DNA of 64,000 bases from Gemmatimonadota bacterium (GTDB lineage Bacteria; Gemmatimonadota; Gemmatimonadetes; Longimicrobiales; Gaopeijiaceae), in contig JAPOYJ010000011.1 of assembly GCA_026706635.1 (NCBI GenBank), forward strand, positions 62,001 through 126,000, written 5' to 3'. This document shows positions 8,334-16,813 of the stretch, piece after piece; within the stretch, counting starts at the first letter, position 1, and every line of letters begins with the position of its first letter. The notes under the pieces are model-generated. The model did not search any database. It had not been told where the DNA came from and saw only the letters and a list, made by a program, of their open reading frames with translations. The position numbers and the translations under genes were made by a program.

Positions 8334-10393
8334 GCGCACCCGAGTTCCAGATGGACGCCCTGGACCGCACCGCCAACGAGGCCTTCCCCGGCTACCTGGT
8401 GCGGAAGGACCTGGTGCGGCGCTACGCGCGCCAGTACCCCGTCCCCACCTACGTCGTCGAGTTCCTGCTGGGGCGGTACTGCGCAAGCGTCGACCAGGAG
8501 GAGATCGACGAAGGCCTGGAGATCGTGAAGAAGCAGCTCGAAGGGCGCACGGTCCGCGCCGCCGAGCGGGAGATCTTCAAGATGAGGGCGCGCGAGGAGG
8601 GCTCGGTCCGCCTCATCGACATCCTGCGTGCCCGCCTGGATGCGAAGAACGACTGCTACCTCGCCGAACTCCCCAGCCTCAGCCTCCGGGACATCCGCAT
8701 CGAGAGCGGGTTCGTCACCGACCACCAGCGGATGCTCGCCGACGGGCTCTACGCCGAGGTGACACTGGAGTACGACCCGGTGATCGCCCAGGAAAAACAG
8801 GGACGCCCGTTCAGCGTCGCGGCGATGCGCCCCATCCAGATGTCGAGCCCGTCGGTCCTCAGGGTGCTGGCCAAGGGACGGCGCCGCTTCGACATTGCGG
8901 GTTGGACCGCCTTCCTCCTCCGTTCGACCGGCCTGGAGCCATCCGCGTTGGATGAACGGGCCAAGCGCGTCGCACTCCTGCGCCTGATCCCCTTCGTCGA
9001 GCGCAACTACAACCTCGTCGAACTCGGTCCCCGCGGGACGGGCAAGAGCCACGTCTACCAGCAGCTCTCCCCGCACTCCCACCTGCTCTCGGGGGGCAAG
9101 GCCACCGTCGCGAAGATGTTCGTCAACATGGCCAACGGGCAGCGCGGCCTGGTCTGCCAGTACGACGTGGTGTGCTTCGACGAGGTCGCCGGCATCTCGT
9201 TCGACCAGAAGGACGGCGTCAACATCATGAAGGGCTACATGGCGTCGGGCGAGTTCAGCCGGGGCAAGGAGAGCATCCGCGCGGAGGGGTCGCTGGTCTT
9301 GGTCGGCAACTTCGACGTTTCGGTGGAGCAGCAGCAGCGCATCGGCCACCTGCTGAGCCCGTTGCCGAAGCAGATGCGGGACGACACGGCCTTCCACGAC
9401 CGGATCCACGGCTACGCCCCCGGCTGGGACTTCCCCAAGCTGAACCCCAACGAGCACCTCACCGACCACTTCGGCCTCGTCAACGACTTCCTGAGCGCGT
9501 GCTGGACCAAGCTGCGGGACACGACGCGTCTGCCGCTCCTGCAGAATCGGGTGTTCTGGGGCGGCGCGCTCTCCGGACGGGACATCGAGGCGGTCCACAA
9601 GACGGTCTCCGGGCTCATCAAGCTGCTGTTCCCGGATGGCGGGATCGAGGTGGACGACGAGGATCTGGAGTGGATGGTGCGACTGGCTCTGGAGTCGCGG
9701 CGGCGCGTGAAGGAGCAGCAGAAGCGGTGTCTCAAGGCCGAGTTCCGGAGCACCCACTTCTCGTACACGCTCGGTGTGGACGGCACGGAGCAGTTCGTGG
9801 CGACGCCCGAGCTTCGCAGCGACGAGGCGATCGACAGCGACCCGCTGCCTCCCGGGCAGGTGTGGGCGATCGGGCCGGGTGTCGAGAGTACCGGGCCGGG
9901 GCTCTACCGGATCGAGGTGGTGGTGGGACCTGGGGCGGGGGGAGCGAAGATCCTGAACCAGCCGGTGCCGCCGGCGTTTCGGGAAAGTGTCCGGGTGGGG
10001 GAGCAGAATCTGTACACGGGAGGGAAGGCGTTGGTGGGGGACCGCGACGCGCGGGCGCACCAGTACACGGTTCAGATGCAGCCGCGGGACAACGACAAAT
10101 CGGGGACTGGGCTGGGGCTGCCGGTCTTGGCGGCGATGGTGGGAGGGTTGCTGGACCGGAAAACGCGCGGGGCCACGATCATCGTGGGGCCGCTGAACCT
10201 CGGGGGATCGCTGGAACAGATCGCGGACCCTGTGGCGATGGCGGAGCTCGCGGTGGACAAGCAGGCGACCGTTCTGCTGATGCCGGTGGGCGCGCGGAGG
10301 GAGCTGATGAAACTCGACGACGATGTGTGGACGAAGGTGAATATCGAGTTCTACCGGGACCCGCAGGACGGGGTGTTCAAGGTGTTGGAATGA
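8330..10393 (+). CDS. brxL: BREX system Lon-like AAA+ protein BrxL
   Basis: 687 residues, the normal BrxL length. An N-terminal domain (~1-200) precedes an AAA+ module with Walker A GPRGTGKS (~233) and Walker B VVCFDEVAG (~280). A C-terminal Lon-protease-like domain (~540-687) contains NDKSGTGLGLPVLAAM at the place of the Lon catalytic serine region. BrxL is a hexameric DNA-binding AAA+ factor required for exclusion in type 1 BREX and is the usual last gene of the operon. It starts on the pglZ stop (ATGA overlap) with GGAGAGA upstream. A new promoter begins ~20 bases after its stop, so the BREX operon probably ends here. Confidence 0.92.
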   Translation: MSAPEFQMDALDRTANEAFPGYLVRKDLVRRYARQYPVPTYVVEFLLGRYCASVDQEEIDEGLEIVKKQLEGRTVRAAEREIFKMRAREEGSVRLIDILRARLDAKNDCYLAELPSLSLRDIRIESGFVTDHQRMLADGLYAEVTLEYDPVIAQEKQGRPFSVAAMRPIQMSSPSVLRVLAKGRRRFDIAGWTAFLLRSTGLEPSALDERAKRVALLRLIPFVERNYNLVELGPRGTGKSHVYQQLSPHSHLLSGGKATVAKMFVNMANGQRGLVCQYDVVCFDEVAGISFDQKDGVNIMKGYMASGEFSRGKESIRAEGSLVLVGNFDVSVEQQQRIGHLLSPLPKQMRDDTAFHDRIHGYAPGWDFPKLNPNEHLTDHFGLVNDFLSACWTKLRDTTRLPLLQNRVFWGGALSGRDIEAVHKTVSGLIKLLFPDGGIEVDDEDLEWMVRLALESRRRVKEQQKRCLKAEFRSTHFSYTLGVDGTEQFVATPELRSDEAIDSDPLPPGQVWAIGPGVESTGPGLYRIEVVVGPGAGGAKILNQPVPPAFRESVRVGEQNLYTGGKALVGDRDARAHQYTVQMQPRDNDKSGTGLGLPVLAAMVGGLLDRKTRGATIIVGPLNLGGSLEQIADPVAMAELAVDKQATVLLMPVGARRELMKLDDDVWTKVNIEFYRDPQDGVFKVLE

Positions 10394-10410
10394 GGGGGGC
10401 AACGGAGGTC

Positions 10411-10438
10411 TTGACCTCTAGCGGATTCGGTGTATATT
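10411..10438 (+). promoter_or_regulatory. Sigma-70-like promoter before the 97-residue orphan gene
   Basis: TTGACC (10411-10416) and TATATT (10433-10438) are separated by 16 bases, a near-consensus housekeeping promoter and the clearest I found. It lies 78 bases upstream of the ATG at 10517, just after the brxL stop. A short inverted repeat (ACCGGTG...CACCGG) sits in the leader. Confidence 0.55.
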
Positions 10439-10516
10439 CGGCAACCGGTGCCCACCGGCTTCGAGATCGCGGAGATCGAGGACACCGACAACAGCAACGC
10501 GCTGAGGAGGCATGAA

Positions 10517-10810
10517 ATGGCATCAAAGCACGACCAGACGGCACGACGACTCGCAAGGCGAGAAGGCGTGGACTACAACCAGGGCCAAGGCGCGGACATC
10601 ATTAGCAACCGTCGCGCGATCGAAGTGGAAACCGCTTCTACAGCTCGTGATGGGCTGCGACAACTTCAGGGCCACAGGAAGCCGGTGTACATCGCCGGGG
10701 CGGACGAAGAGGCCACCAAGGTCGCTCTGGAGGCTGCCGAAGGGACTACGGTGGGCGTGATGGACTCGGACGGGAATATCGTGAAGTCATCCAGTCGAAA
10801 ACGGAGCTAG
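10517..10810 (+). CDS. Small basic orphan protein of unknown function
   Basis: 97 residues. The start at 10517 follows GAGGAGG (10504-10510) at a good distance; an overlapping ATG at 10512 is in another frame. The N-terminus is strongly basic (KHDQTARRLARREG), followed by a hydrophilic core with GADII, an EVETAS segment and KPVYIAGADEEAT. It ends VGVMDSDGNIVKSSSRKRS. The NRRAIEVET stretch faintly recalls nuclease-fold proteins that use a D/E-x-E motif, but the protein is too short to call. It has its own promoter. It lies between brxL and a second orphan, so it belongs to the accessory island. I do not recognise a characterised family. Confidence 0.65.
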   Translation: MASKHDQTARRLARREGVDYNQGQGADIISNRRAIEVETASTARDGLRQLQGHRKPVYIAGADEEATKVALEAAEGTTVGVMDSDGNIVKSSSRKRS

Positions 10811-10835
10811 CAGATGCCTGAGAGGATAGCCTAAA

Positions 10836-11111
10836 ATGGGCGGGAGTCGGCTCGACGACGATGAATTCGATCGGCGGCTAAGCAAAGACGTCAAGGACAA
10901 CTGGGCGGGAATCCTCGTCGACCGGATCATCGAATCGGTTGAGGTCCTGCAAAGCGAGTTTCGTCGCATGGCCCAAAAGCAGCCCGAGATCAGGGCGCGC
11001 TCGACCAATGTCGAGCCCCTTGTCAAGCGGATTCTGCAGGATAGTAGAGACCTGAAAGAGATCTTGGTAGAGCACGGCCAAATACCTGTGTTGAGCGGTC
11101 GGTCTAGGTGA
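10836..11111 (+). CDS. Small helical hypothetical protein
   Basis: 91 residues, rich in charged residues and predicted largely helical (FRRMAQKQPEIRARS, then VKRILQDSRDLKEILVEHG). GAGGAT stands ~10 bases ahead of the ATG. It follows the previous small gene by 25 bases and probably shares its promoter. Its 3' end overlaps by 8 bases the convergent stub of the ATPase partner gene on the other strand. No family recognised; it could be a small partner of the preceding orphan. Confidence 0.55.
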   Translation: MGGSRLDDDEFDRRLSKDVKDNWAGILVDRIIESVEVLQSEFRRMAQKQPEIRARSTNVEPLVKRILQDSRDLKEILVEHGQIPVLSGRSR

Positions 11112-11235
11112 TATCGCACCGCAGCTCTCCGACGCCGAGAGCAGCAGTGCGCCGAAACAACTTGGTCAGGGCCTCTTCGATGTCCCTGTCCGCAACGAGC
11201 GCGACAAGCTTGTCAGGTCCAGCTTCGTGCCTCAC
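11104..11235 (-). pseudogene. N-terminal stub of an ATPase-partner gene (DUF4276-like), truncated
   Basis: A GTG overlapping the stop of the upstream ATPase (GTGA) opens a 43-residue frame: a start segment, then DKLVALVADRDIEEALTKLF and RRTAALGV. This resembles the first strand and helix of the DUF4276-type partners encoded after AAA_21 ATPases in predicted defence modules; those are usually ~200 residues. Here the frame stops after 43 codons, at the 3' end of the convergent small gene, so the rest appears deleted. The stub may still be translated. The family call rests on a short stretch plus context. Confidence 0.45.
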
Positions 11236-12497
11236 CCAACCACGCCCTTGGCGAAGAGCACGTCCATATTGATCGATCCATGCCAATCCGCGAGCATCGG
11301 ATGCTCGTTTCCCCGAATTATGTCCGTCGCGCCCTCCAGATCCTTCTCGAAGCACAGTACCTCGCGTGGATCCACCAACGCGAGGAGCGTCTGCGAATGC
11401 GTGGCCACGAGCACCTGGGCATCATACGCCGACGACAGCGAATCGCGGATTCCGTCCACCGCCAGCGGGTGGACCCCGTTCTCCGGCTCTTCGAGCAGAT
11501 AGACTTCACGGTTGTCGGGCAGATACGCGAGTACGGTCAACGCCAGGAGCCGCATGGTCCCGTCCGACGCCATCCAGGACGGCACGTCCACACCGGTATC
11601 GTACCGCAGTCGCAAGTACGCATGCCGGTCCTCCGGCCGGTCGATTACGTCAATGCCCCGAAGATCCGCGAGTACAGTCCGGACATGGCCGAGCCATTCC
11701 TCGAAGTCGGCTGGGTGCTCATCCTGGAGCCGCTTGATGACCCATGGCAGGTTGGAACCGTCGATTGCGAATCCGTTTCTACCGTATTCAGGGGGACTCG
11801 CTCCGCGCATCTTGACGCTGTCAAGGAAGACCGGCTTCACACCGTTCTCCAGCTTTCGCTTCACGAGAGTGGCCATCGGGAACTTCTCGGGGGACTCGGG
11901 CAGGTTACCTAACGTGGAGCGGTGGGGGCCGAAGGCGATGGTTGTCACCCATCCCTTCCCCGCTTTGCTCTCGGTCTCGACGCTGAACGCGTCCGTTCCC
12001 TTGGCCGATTTACTGAGTACAGACCTGTTTCCGTGCTTCCCCCCGCCCACGAGTATCGTGGAGGGAGGCGCTGGCGGAAAGGGGAACCTCCGCTGGACCA
12101 TTCGCCGGCGCTTGCGCGCGGGCATCAGCAGCCCTCGCTCCGACGCGATACGCATTCCCCGTTCATCTTCGCTGATCCTTACCTCATAGCGAAAGACTCG
12201 AAAGCCCTTCTCGGCTGGCAGTCGCTTCCGCAGCTCCTCCGGCACCTCCAACTCGATCGCCAACTCGAAGCGCAGGTCCTGCTCGGGCCGCCCCCAGACC
12301 AGATCCTGGAAATTCGCGGTACGGCTCCCGACTGCCCTCTCCAGCCCGTCCCGAACCAAGTCACCTAGGAAGGCGATGGCGTCGAAAAGGGTGCTCTTAC
12401 CGCTGGCTTTGGGGCCGATCAACACGTGGAATCTGTCGAGCGAGACATCTACATACCGCAGACAACGGTAGTTGAGTGCCTGGATCCGACAGATCAT
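11232..12497 (-). CDS. AAA_21 / RecF-SMC-like ATPase, likely defence-related
   Basis: 421 residues from the ATG at 12497, which has AGAGGAT just upstream; an extension to 12542 is possible. The N-terminus (ALNYRCLRYVDVSLDRFHVLIGPKASGKST) carries Walker A at ~30-37. An ABC-like signature region contains MASDGTMRLLALTVLAYL, Walker B is YLLEEPENGVHP (~333) and the H-loop VATHS (~366). This is the head-only RecF/OLD-type ATPase used by many anti-phage systems together with a toprim or nuclease partner. The next gene, in GTGA coupling, is such a partner but truncated. Whether the ATPase acts alone or the system is dead is open. Confidence 0.8.
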   Translation of the reverse strand: MICRIQALNYRCLRYVDVSLDRFHVLIGPKASGKSTLFDAIAFLGDLVRDGLERAVGSRTANFQDLVWGRPEQDLRFELAIELEVPEELRKRLPAEKGFRVFRYEVRISEDERGMRIASERGLLMPARKRRRMVQRRFPFPPAPPSTILVGGGKHGNRSVLSKSAKGTDAFSVETESKAGKGWVTTIAFGPHRSTLGNLPESPEKFPMATLVKRKLENGVKPVFLDSVKMRGASPPEYGRNGFAIDGSNLPWVIKRLQDEHPADFEEWLGHVRTVLADLRGIDVIDRPEDRHAYLRLRYDTGVDVPSWMASDGTMRLLALTVLAYLPDNREVYLLEEPENGVHPLAVDGIRDSLSSAYDAQVLVATHSQTLLALVDPREVLCFEKDLEGATDIIRGNEHPMLADWHGSINMDVLFAKGVVG

Positions 12498-12649
12498 GAG
12501 GATCCTCTCGCCTTGGGACGCGGTTGCGATGCGGGGACTCAAGCATTCCCCATCCCTCCCCGACTGTCAACCGCGACCGCCGAGACGCTGTAGCGATGAG
12601 CGACCGACCCGCGCTTGACAGGTAAGATCGACATAGCCATTATAGCCAG

Positions 12650-12949
12650 ATGAAAAAGGCTAGCGTCAGCGAGGCGAAGAACGGGCTCAGCGGACTGCTG
12701 AGCGAGGTTCGGCGTGGGGAGTCGGTGCTGATCACGCACCGCGGGCGGCCCGTTGCGCGGATCGAACCGTGCCGGGTTCCCGGCCCGGACGCCGAGGACG
12801 CCATTTCCGAGCTCCTGCAGCGGGGCGTCGCGGCCCCGCCTCGCGCGCCACTTGATGTCGAGCGCTTCCTGGGTGTCCCCGCCGCCCGGCTGACCGGGGG
12901 AGTCAGCGCTAGCGAGATCGTCGTGACCGAGCGCAGCGGGCACCGTTGA
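12650..12949 (+). CDS. Phd/YefM-type antitoxin
   Basis: 99 residues. The N-terminus is the classic Phd fold: MKKASVSEAKNGLSGLL, then RRGESVLITHRGRPVARIEP, which binds operator DNA and keeps the toxin in check. Upstream is a short AT-rich stretch with ATAGCCATTATAGCC, a plausible autoregulated promoter/operator. The stop overlaps the toxin start by 4 bases (TTGA), the standard arrangement for co-translated toxin-antitoxin genes. Confidence 0.85.
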   Translation: MKKASVSEAKNGLSGLLSEVRRGESVLITHRGRPVARIEPCRVPGPDAEDAISELLQRGVAAPPRAPLDVERFLGVPAARLTGGVSASEIVVTERSGHR

Positions 12950-13365
12950 AGTACTGGGACTCGTCGGCTCTGGTGGCCCTCGTCGTGGACGAGCCGCGAA
13001 GCGCCGAGCGCCGGGCGAGGATCCGCCGGGATCCGGTGATTGTGACGTGGTGGGGCAGCCGGATCGAATGCGCATCGGCACTGAACCGCCTGGAACGTGA
13101 TCATCGCTTCGAGGATGACGGGCTCGACCGTTCGATGGGCCAGCTCGGGATGCTGGCTGCGAGTTGGCTCGAGATCGAGCCCCTGGAGCAGGTGCGCAGG
13201 CGCGCGATCAGGCTGCTTCGGCTTCATCCGCTCCGCGCGGCGGACGCGTTGCAGCTGGCGGCGGCGCTCACCGCTTCGGACGAGGACCCCCAGCGGCTGG
13301 ATCTGGTCAGCAGCAATGATCGTCTTTCGGCCGCGGCGCGCCGCGAGGGGTTCAGGGTTCTGTGA
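12946..13365 (+). CDS. PIN-domain toxin, VapC-like
   Basis: 139 residues from a TTG that overlaps the antitoxin stop. Four acidic PIN positions are visible: YWDSSALVAL (first Asp), IECASALNRLE (Glu), RAADALQLAAAL (Asp) and SSNDRLSAAA (Asp). PIN toxins are Mg-dependent RNases that cut tRNA or rRNA when the antitoxin is degraded. All expected acidic residues are present, so it looks intact. Its place between the BREX locus and the ArdC fusion gene fits a defence or mobile island. Confidence 0.85.
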   Translation: MKYWDSSALVALVVDEPRSAERRARIRRDPVIVTWWGSRIECASALNRLERDHRFEDDGLDRSMGQLGMLAASWLEIEPLEQVRRRAIRLLRLHPLRAADALQLAAALTASDEDPQRLDLVSSNDRLSAAARREGFRVL

Positions 13366-13478
13366 GTTGCGCGGCGACCGGTCGGGTGCGGCGGTGATGG
13401 TGGTTGGGGGCGGAGGTAGCCGCTGACGCGACGACATGTATCGGCGATGAAGAGGAGGAGACTTCGGGTGGTGAGGCT

Positions 13479-14747
13479 GTGAGCGCCCGACCGGTAAACC
13501 CGGACTTCTTCAAGGACCTCACCGCCCGGATCCTTGCGGCCCTCGAGGAAGGCGTGGTCCCCTGGCGACGGCGGTGGCGTTCGTTGACGCCGACCCGGTA
13601 CGTCGGACTCCCCTTCACGGGAACCAACAATCTCGTGCTCTCCCTCGCGGCTGACGTCAAGGGCCACCGGAATCCGTTCTGGCTGACGAAGGCCCAGGGA
13701 CGCCGTTGCGGCGCAAAGGTCCTGGACGGCGAGAAAGGCACGCGGGTGCTGCGGCCGCTCCCGTTCCCGGTCCCGGATCGTGCCTTCCCGCTCATGGAAT
13801 CCTACGAGGTGTTCAACGGCGAGCAGTTCGACCGGCTGCCGCCCAGGTTCCGGGTCGATATAAAGAGTCCCGCTCCCGGTCCGCGAGGCAGGATCGACAT
13901 CGCCGAAGACTTCTTCGCGCCGGTCGGCGCGGAAATCGTGCCGGGCGGCGACCGCGCGGTATACAATCGCAGCAGGGGCGTGCGGGAGCTTGCGGAGCGG
14001 CCTCTGGACGATCGCGCCTGGATCGTGGTCTACCTCGACATCGTCGACATCGGGCCGCATCCGCTGGTCGGGGCTGTCGGAGTGGACACCGGGGGAACCA
14101 AGCGCGTGCTGGGGCTGCGCCACGCCGGAGGCGACGCCGCCGACCGGGCGGCGGCCGCCGAGGAGCTGCTGCGGGACGTGGTGAACCGGGGCGTCCGCCC
14201 GGACCGGCGACGCCTCGTAGTGACCGACGGATCCACGCAGCTGAGGGACGCGGCGGTCGCGGTGTTCGGCCCGGACACGTACGTGCAGGCCTGCCGGCTA
14301 CACCGCGAGCGCGAGGTCCTGTCGCAGGTGCGCGAGAAGGAGGATCGCGACAAGGCCAGGAAGGCGCTCCGCGAGGCATGGGTGGGGGGGGCCGGGGTTG
14401 GACCGCGGCGCCTGAAGGAACTGGCGGAACGGATTGAGCGAGCCGGATGGGAGGAAGCCACGACCCGGCTCCGTGCCGGATCCGGCGACCTCTTCACCGT
14501 GGACCGATTTGGACTCGACTCCGGGCTGGCCGGGAGCCTCGTCACGACGGGCGTGATCGACAGCGCGAGCTCGGGACTGCGGCGGCAGATCTGCGGCGTG
14601 CCGAGCTGGGGCGACGGCGAGGGGGCGCTCGCGTGGGCGGCCGCGTCCTTCCTCGAGACCGAGCGCGGGTTCCTGAAGGTCCGAGGCCACCGGCGCCTTC
14701 AGCATCTCAAGGACCACCTGGACCAGATCGAGATGCCGTTCGGCTAG
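13479..14747 (+). CDS. Fusion of ArdC antirestriction N-domain with a Mutator/IS256 transposase core
   Basis: About 422 residues from GTG 13479; the frame stays open to a TTG at 13404. Residues ~7-170 match the ArdC N-terminal ssDNA-binding region: DFFKDLTARILAALEEGVVPW, NPFWLTKAQGRR, GEKGTRVLRP, YEVFNGEQFDRLP and the later AEDFFAPVGAEI. Where ArdC continues into its HExxH metalloprotease domain, the sequence switches at ~177 to a Mutator-family DDE core: VYLDIVDIG (first Asp), LVVTDGSTQLRDA (second Asp, ~249), CRLHRERE, and GVIDSAS where the family has (N)PIES, so the third acid is Asp (~361). It ends FLETERGFLKVRGHRRL. The transposase's own N-terminal DNA-binding region is missing. No terminal repeats seen. 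Domain matches are from memory. Confidence 0.72.
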   Translation: MSARPVNPDFFKDLTARILAALEEGVVPWRRRWRSLTPTRYVGLPFTGTNNLVLSLAADVKGHRNPFWLTKAQGRRCGAKVLDGEKGTRVLRPLPFPVPDRAFPLMESYEVFNGEQFDRLPPRFRVDIKSPAPGPRGRIDIAEDFFAPVGAEIVPGGDRAVYNRSRGVRELAERPLDDRAWIVVYLDIVDIGPHPLVGAVGVDTGGTKRVLGLRHAGGDAADRAAAAEELLRDVVNRGVRPDRRRLVVTDGSTQLRDAAVAVFGPDTYVQACRLHREREVLSQVREKEDRDKARKALREAWVGGAGVGPRRLKELAERIERAGWEEATTRLRAGSGDLFTVDRFGLDSGLAGSLVTTGVIDSASSGLRRQICGVPSWGDGEGALAWAAASFLETERGFLKVRGHRRLQHLKDHLDQIEMPFG

Positions 14748-14912
14748 CCCGGTTGCGGCACCCCACGGGGAAACAGGGCGGCTCGCGTTCCGAGGTGTGA
14801 TCCACCTTGACCGCCCACGCAGCCACCTGCATGATACCAGCCGCTTCAAGCGCGGCTACGAGCGGGAGTCCAGCGAATCGGTCGCGTCCTCGCCCCAATG
14901 GCATGGTGCCCG

Positions 14913-15710
14913 ATGAACCGGATTCGAGGCAGAACGGCCGTCGTCACCGGCGCGACGGCGGGTATCGGCGAGGCGTGCGCATGGGCGCTGGCCAAGGCGG
15001 ATGTGCGGCCGGTGCTCGTGGGAAGGCGGACCGATCGGCTCGAGGCGCTGGCCGCGCAACTTCGCCAAGCAAACGGTGTCGAGGCGCTCTGGCACACCCT
15101 AGACGTGCGCGACCGCGCTGGCGTGGAGGCCTTCGCGGGGTCCCTGAAGGAGGACGGCGTCAGCGTCGACATCCTGATCAACAACGCCGGGCTGGCCCGT
15201 GGTCTCGACCTTTTCCACGAGGGAAGCCACTGCGACTGGGACGAGATGATAGACACCAACATCAAGGGTGTGCTGAACATGACGAGGGCGCTGCTTCCCG
15301 AGATGGTGGCCCGCGACGAAGGGCACGTCGTGAATGTGGGTAGCATCGCCGGACACGCCGCATACCCTAGGGGCAACGTCTACTGCGCCACCAAGCACGC
15401 CGTGCGGGCTCTGACCGAGAGCGCCAACCTGGACCTGGTGGACACCCGGGTGAGGATGTCGTCGATCGATCCCGGACTCGTCGAGACGGAGTTCTCGCTC
15501 GTGCGCTTCCGGGGAGACCGGGAGAGGGCCGGGCGAACCTACGACGGGGTCGACGCGCTCCGGCCAGGAGATGTCGCCGAGGCGGTCATGCACGTGCTGA
15601 ACGCGCCCCCTAGGGTGAATGTGCTCAATATGGTGGTCCTCCCAACCGTGCAGAGGTCCCCCTATCTGATCTCGCGGGCCCGTCCTGCGAGCGCGGACTC
15701 GGGGAGCTAG
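14913..15710 (+). CDS. Short-chain dehydrogenase/reductase (SDR)
   Basis: 265 residues. It has the classical SDR pattern: TAVVTGATAGIGEA for NAD(P) binding, a VGRRTDRLE stretch suggesting NADP preference, LINNAGLARG, the catalytic serine in NVGSIAGHAAYP and the YCATKHAV Tyr-x3-Lys pair. The layout resembles YdfG-type 3-hydroxy-acid/serine dehydrogenases, but the substrate cannot be fixed from sequence. I chose ATG 14913; 14898 is an in-frame alternative. The next gene starts right after the stop. Confidence 0.85.
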   Translation: MNRIRGRTAVVTGATAGIGEACAWALAKADVRPVLVGRRTDRLEALAAQLRQANGVEALWHTLDVRDRAGVEAFAGSLKEDGVSVDILINNAGLARGLDLFHEGSHCDWDEMIDTNIKGVLNMTRALLPEMVARDEGHVVNVGSIAGHAAYPRGNVYCATKHAVRALTESANLDLVDTRVRMSSIDPGLVETEFSLVRFRGDRERAGRTYDGVDALRPGDVAEAVMHVLNAPPRVNVLNMVVLPTVQRSPYLISRARPASADSGS

Positions 15711-15714
15711 CGCA

Positions 15715-16689
15715 GTGCGGGCACCTGGGTACTCGAGCCCGGTACGGGTGACCGCTGCCTTCCACGTCCCGGTCGCGCTCCTCGCGATGGTCGGGGTGTT
15801 GCTGGAGCTACCCGGCGGTGGGGCGACGCCCGACCCGGCCTCGGCCCCGGCGCCCTGGGGATCGACCGGGCACGAGATGGCGGCGCGGGCCGCGGTGGCG
15901 GCGCTCCCGCCCAAGATGCCAGCCTTCTTCCTGGACGCCGGTCCCGAGCTCGTCTACCTGAACCCCGAGCCCGACCGGTGGCGGGTGCGCGAGGCCGTCG
16001 AGATGAACGAGGCCCACCGCTACGACCACTACATCGACATCGAGAATGTCCCCGAGGGTGCGCTCGACGCTCCTGACCGCTTCGCATACCTCCGCCTTCT
16101 GTACGAGGCCGGATTGGAGCGCCCCGAGCGCGACGCCGGATTCCTGCCATTTCGGATCGTGGAGCTCTACCAGCGCATCGAGAGCAGCTGGCGGCGTTGG
16201 CGGAGCGAGGACAACCCGGCGCGCCGCCGGTGGATCGAGACCGGGATCGTGCGCGACGCTGGCGTCCTGGGGCACTACGTCTCCGACGCCTCCCAGCCCC
16301 ACCACACCACGATCCACTTCGACGGCTGGGACCGCGACGCCCCCAACCCGGAGGGGTACTTGACCGAACGCGGCTTCCACGCTCGCTTCGAGTGGCGCTT
16401 CGTCGAGGCCCACGTCGCCTACGAGGATGTGCTGCGGCATATGGGCGGTGCGCCCGTCGAGGCGCTCGGCGCACCGCTGCGAGAGGCCGTGCTCGCCCAC
16501 ATCCTGGAGGCGCACGCCCTGGTCGGGACGCTCTACGCCCTCGACCGGGAGATCGGCTTCGACCCGGAGTCCCCCGCCCACCCCGAGGCGGTCGAGTTCG
16601 CCGCCGAGCGGATTGCCTCAGGGGCCCGCATGCTGACCGTCCTCTGGTGGTCGGCGTGGATGGGCAGCGAACCGTCCCCCGCTCCTTGA
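15715..16689 (+). CDS. Exported S1/P1-type nuclease / zinc phospholipase C-like protein
   Basis: 324 residues beginning with an export signal ([15 protein letters not shown]). The mature end starts near [14 protein letters not shown], where members use the N-terminal Trp and a His as zinc ligands. Further ligands are in [24 protein letters not shown] and the downstream FDGWDRD. The family cleaves single-stranded nucleic acids (S1/P1) or phospholipids; the [11 protein letters not shown] block is shared, so the substrate is not settled. The start is a GTG; a later GTG (VTAAFHVP) would also give a signal peptide. Likely periplasmic or secreted. Confidence 0.7.
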   Translation: MRAPGYSSPVRVTAAFHVPVALLAMVGVLLELPGGGATPDPASAPAPWGSTGHEMAARAAVAALPPKMPAFFLDAGPELVYLNPEPDRWRVREAVEMNEAHRYDHYIDIENVPEGALDAPDRFAYLRLLYEAGLERPERDAGFLPFRIVELYQRIESSWRRWRSEDNPARRRWIETGIVRDAGVLGHYVSDASQPHHTTIHFDGWDRDAPNPEGYLTERGFHARFEWRFVEAHVAYEDVLRHMGGAPVEALGAPLREAVLAHILEAHALVGTLYALDREIGFDPESPAHPEAVEFAAERIASGARMLTVLWWSAWMGSEPSPAP

Positions 16690-16813
16690 TCCGGAAGCGG
16701 CGTTCGGCAAATTACCTTCAACCGCCTTGCGGGCGTCGGTGCCTTGGTCGCCGGTCGCTCGCGGCCTCCGTCTCCGACCCGTTCGCCCCTCCCATGAGCC
16801 ACGGCACTCGCGC

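Noticed and set aside
1-10393. A complete BREX system in the window
   Set aside because: Only pglZ and brxL are present; brxA, brxB, brxC and pglX must lie outside if they exist.
13404-14747. Intact IS256-type insertion sequence
   Set aside because: No terminal inverted repeats or target duplication seen, and the transposase's own N-terminal domain is missing.
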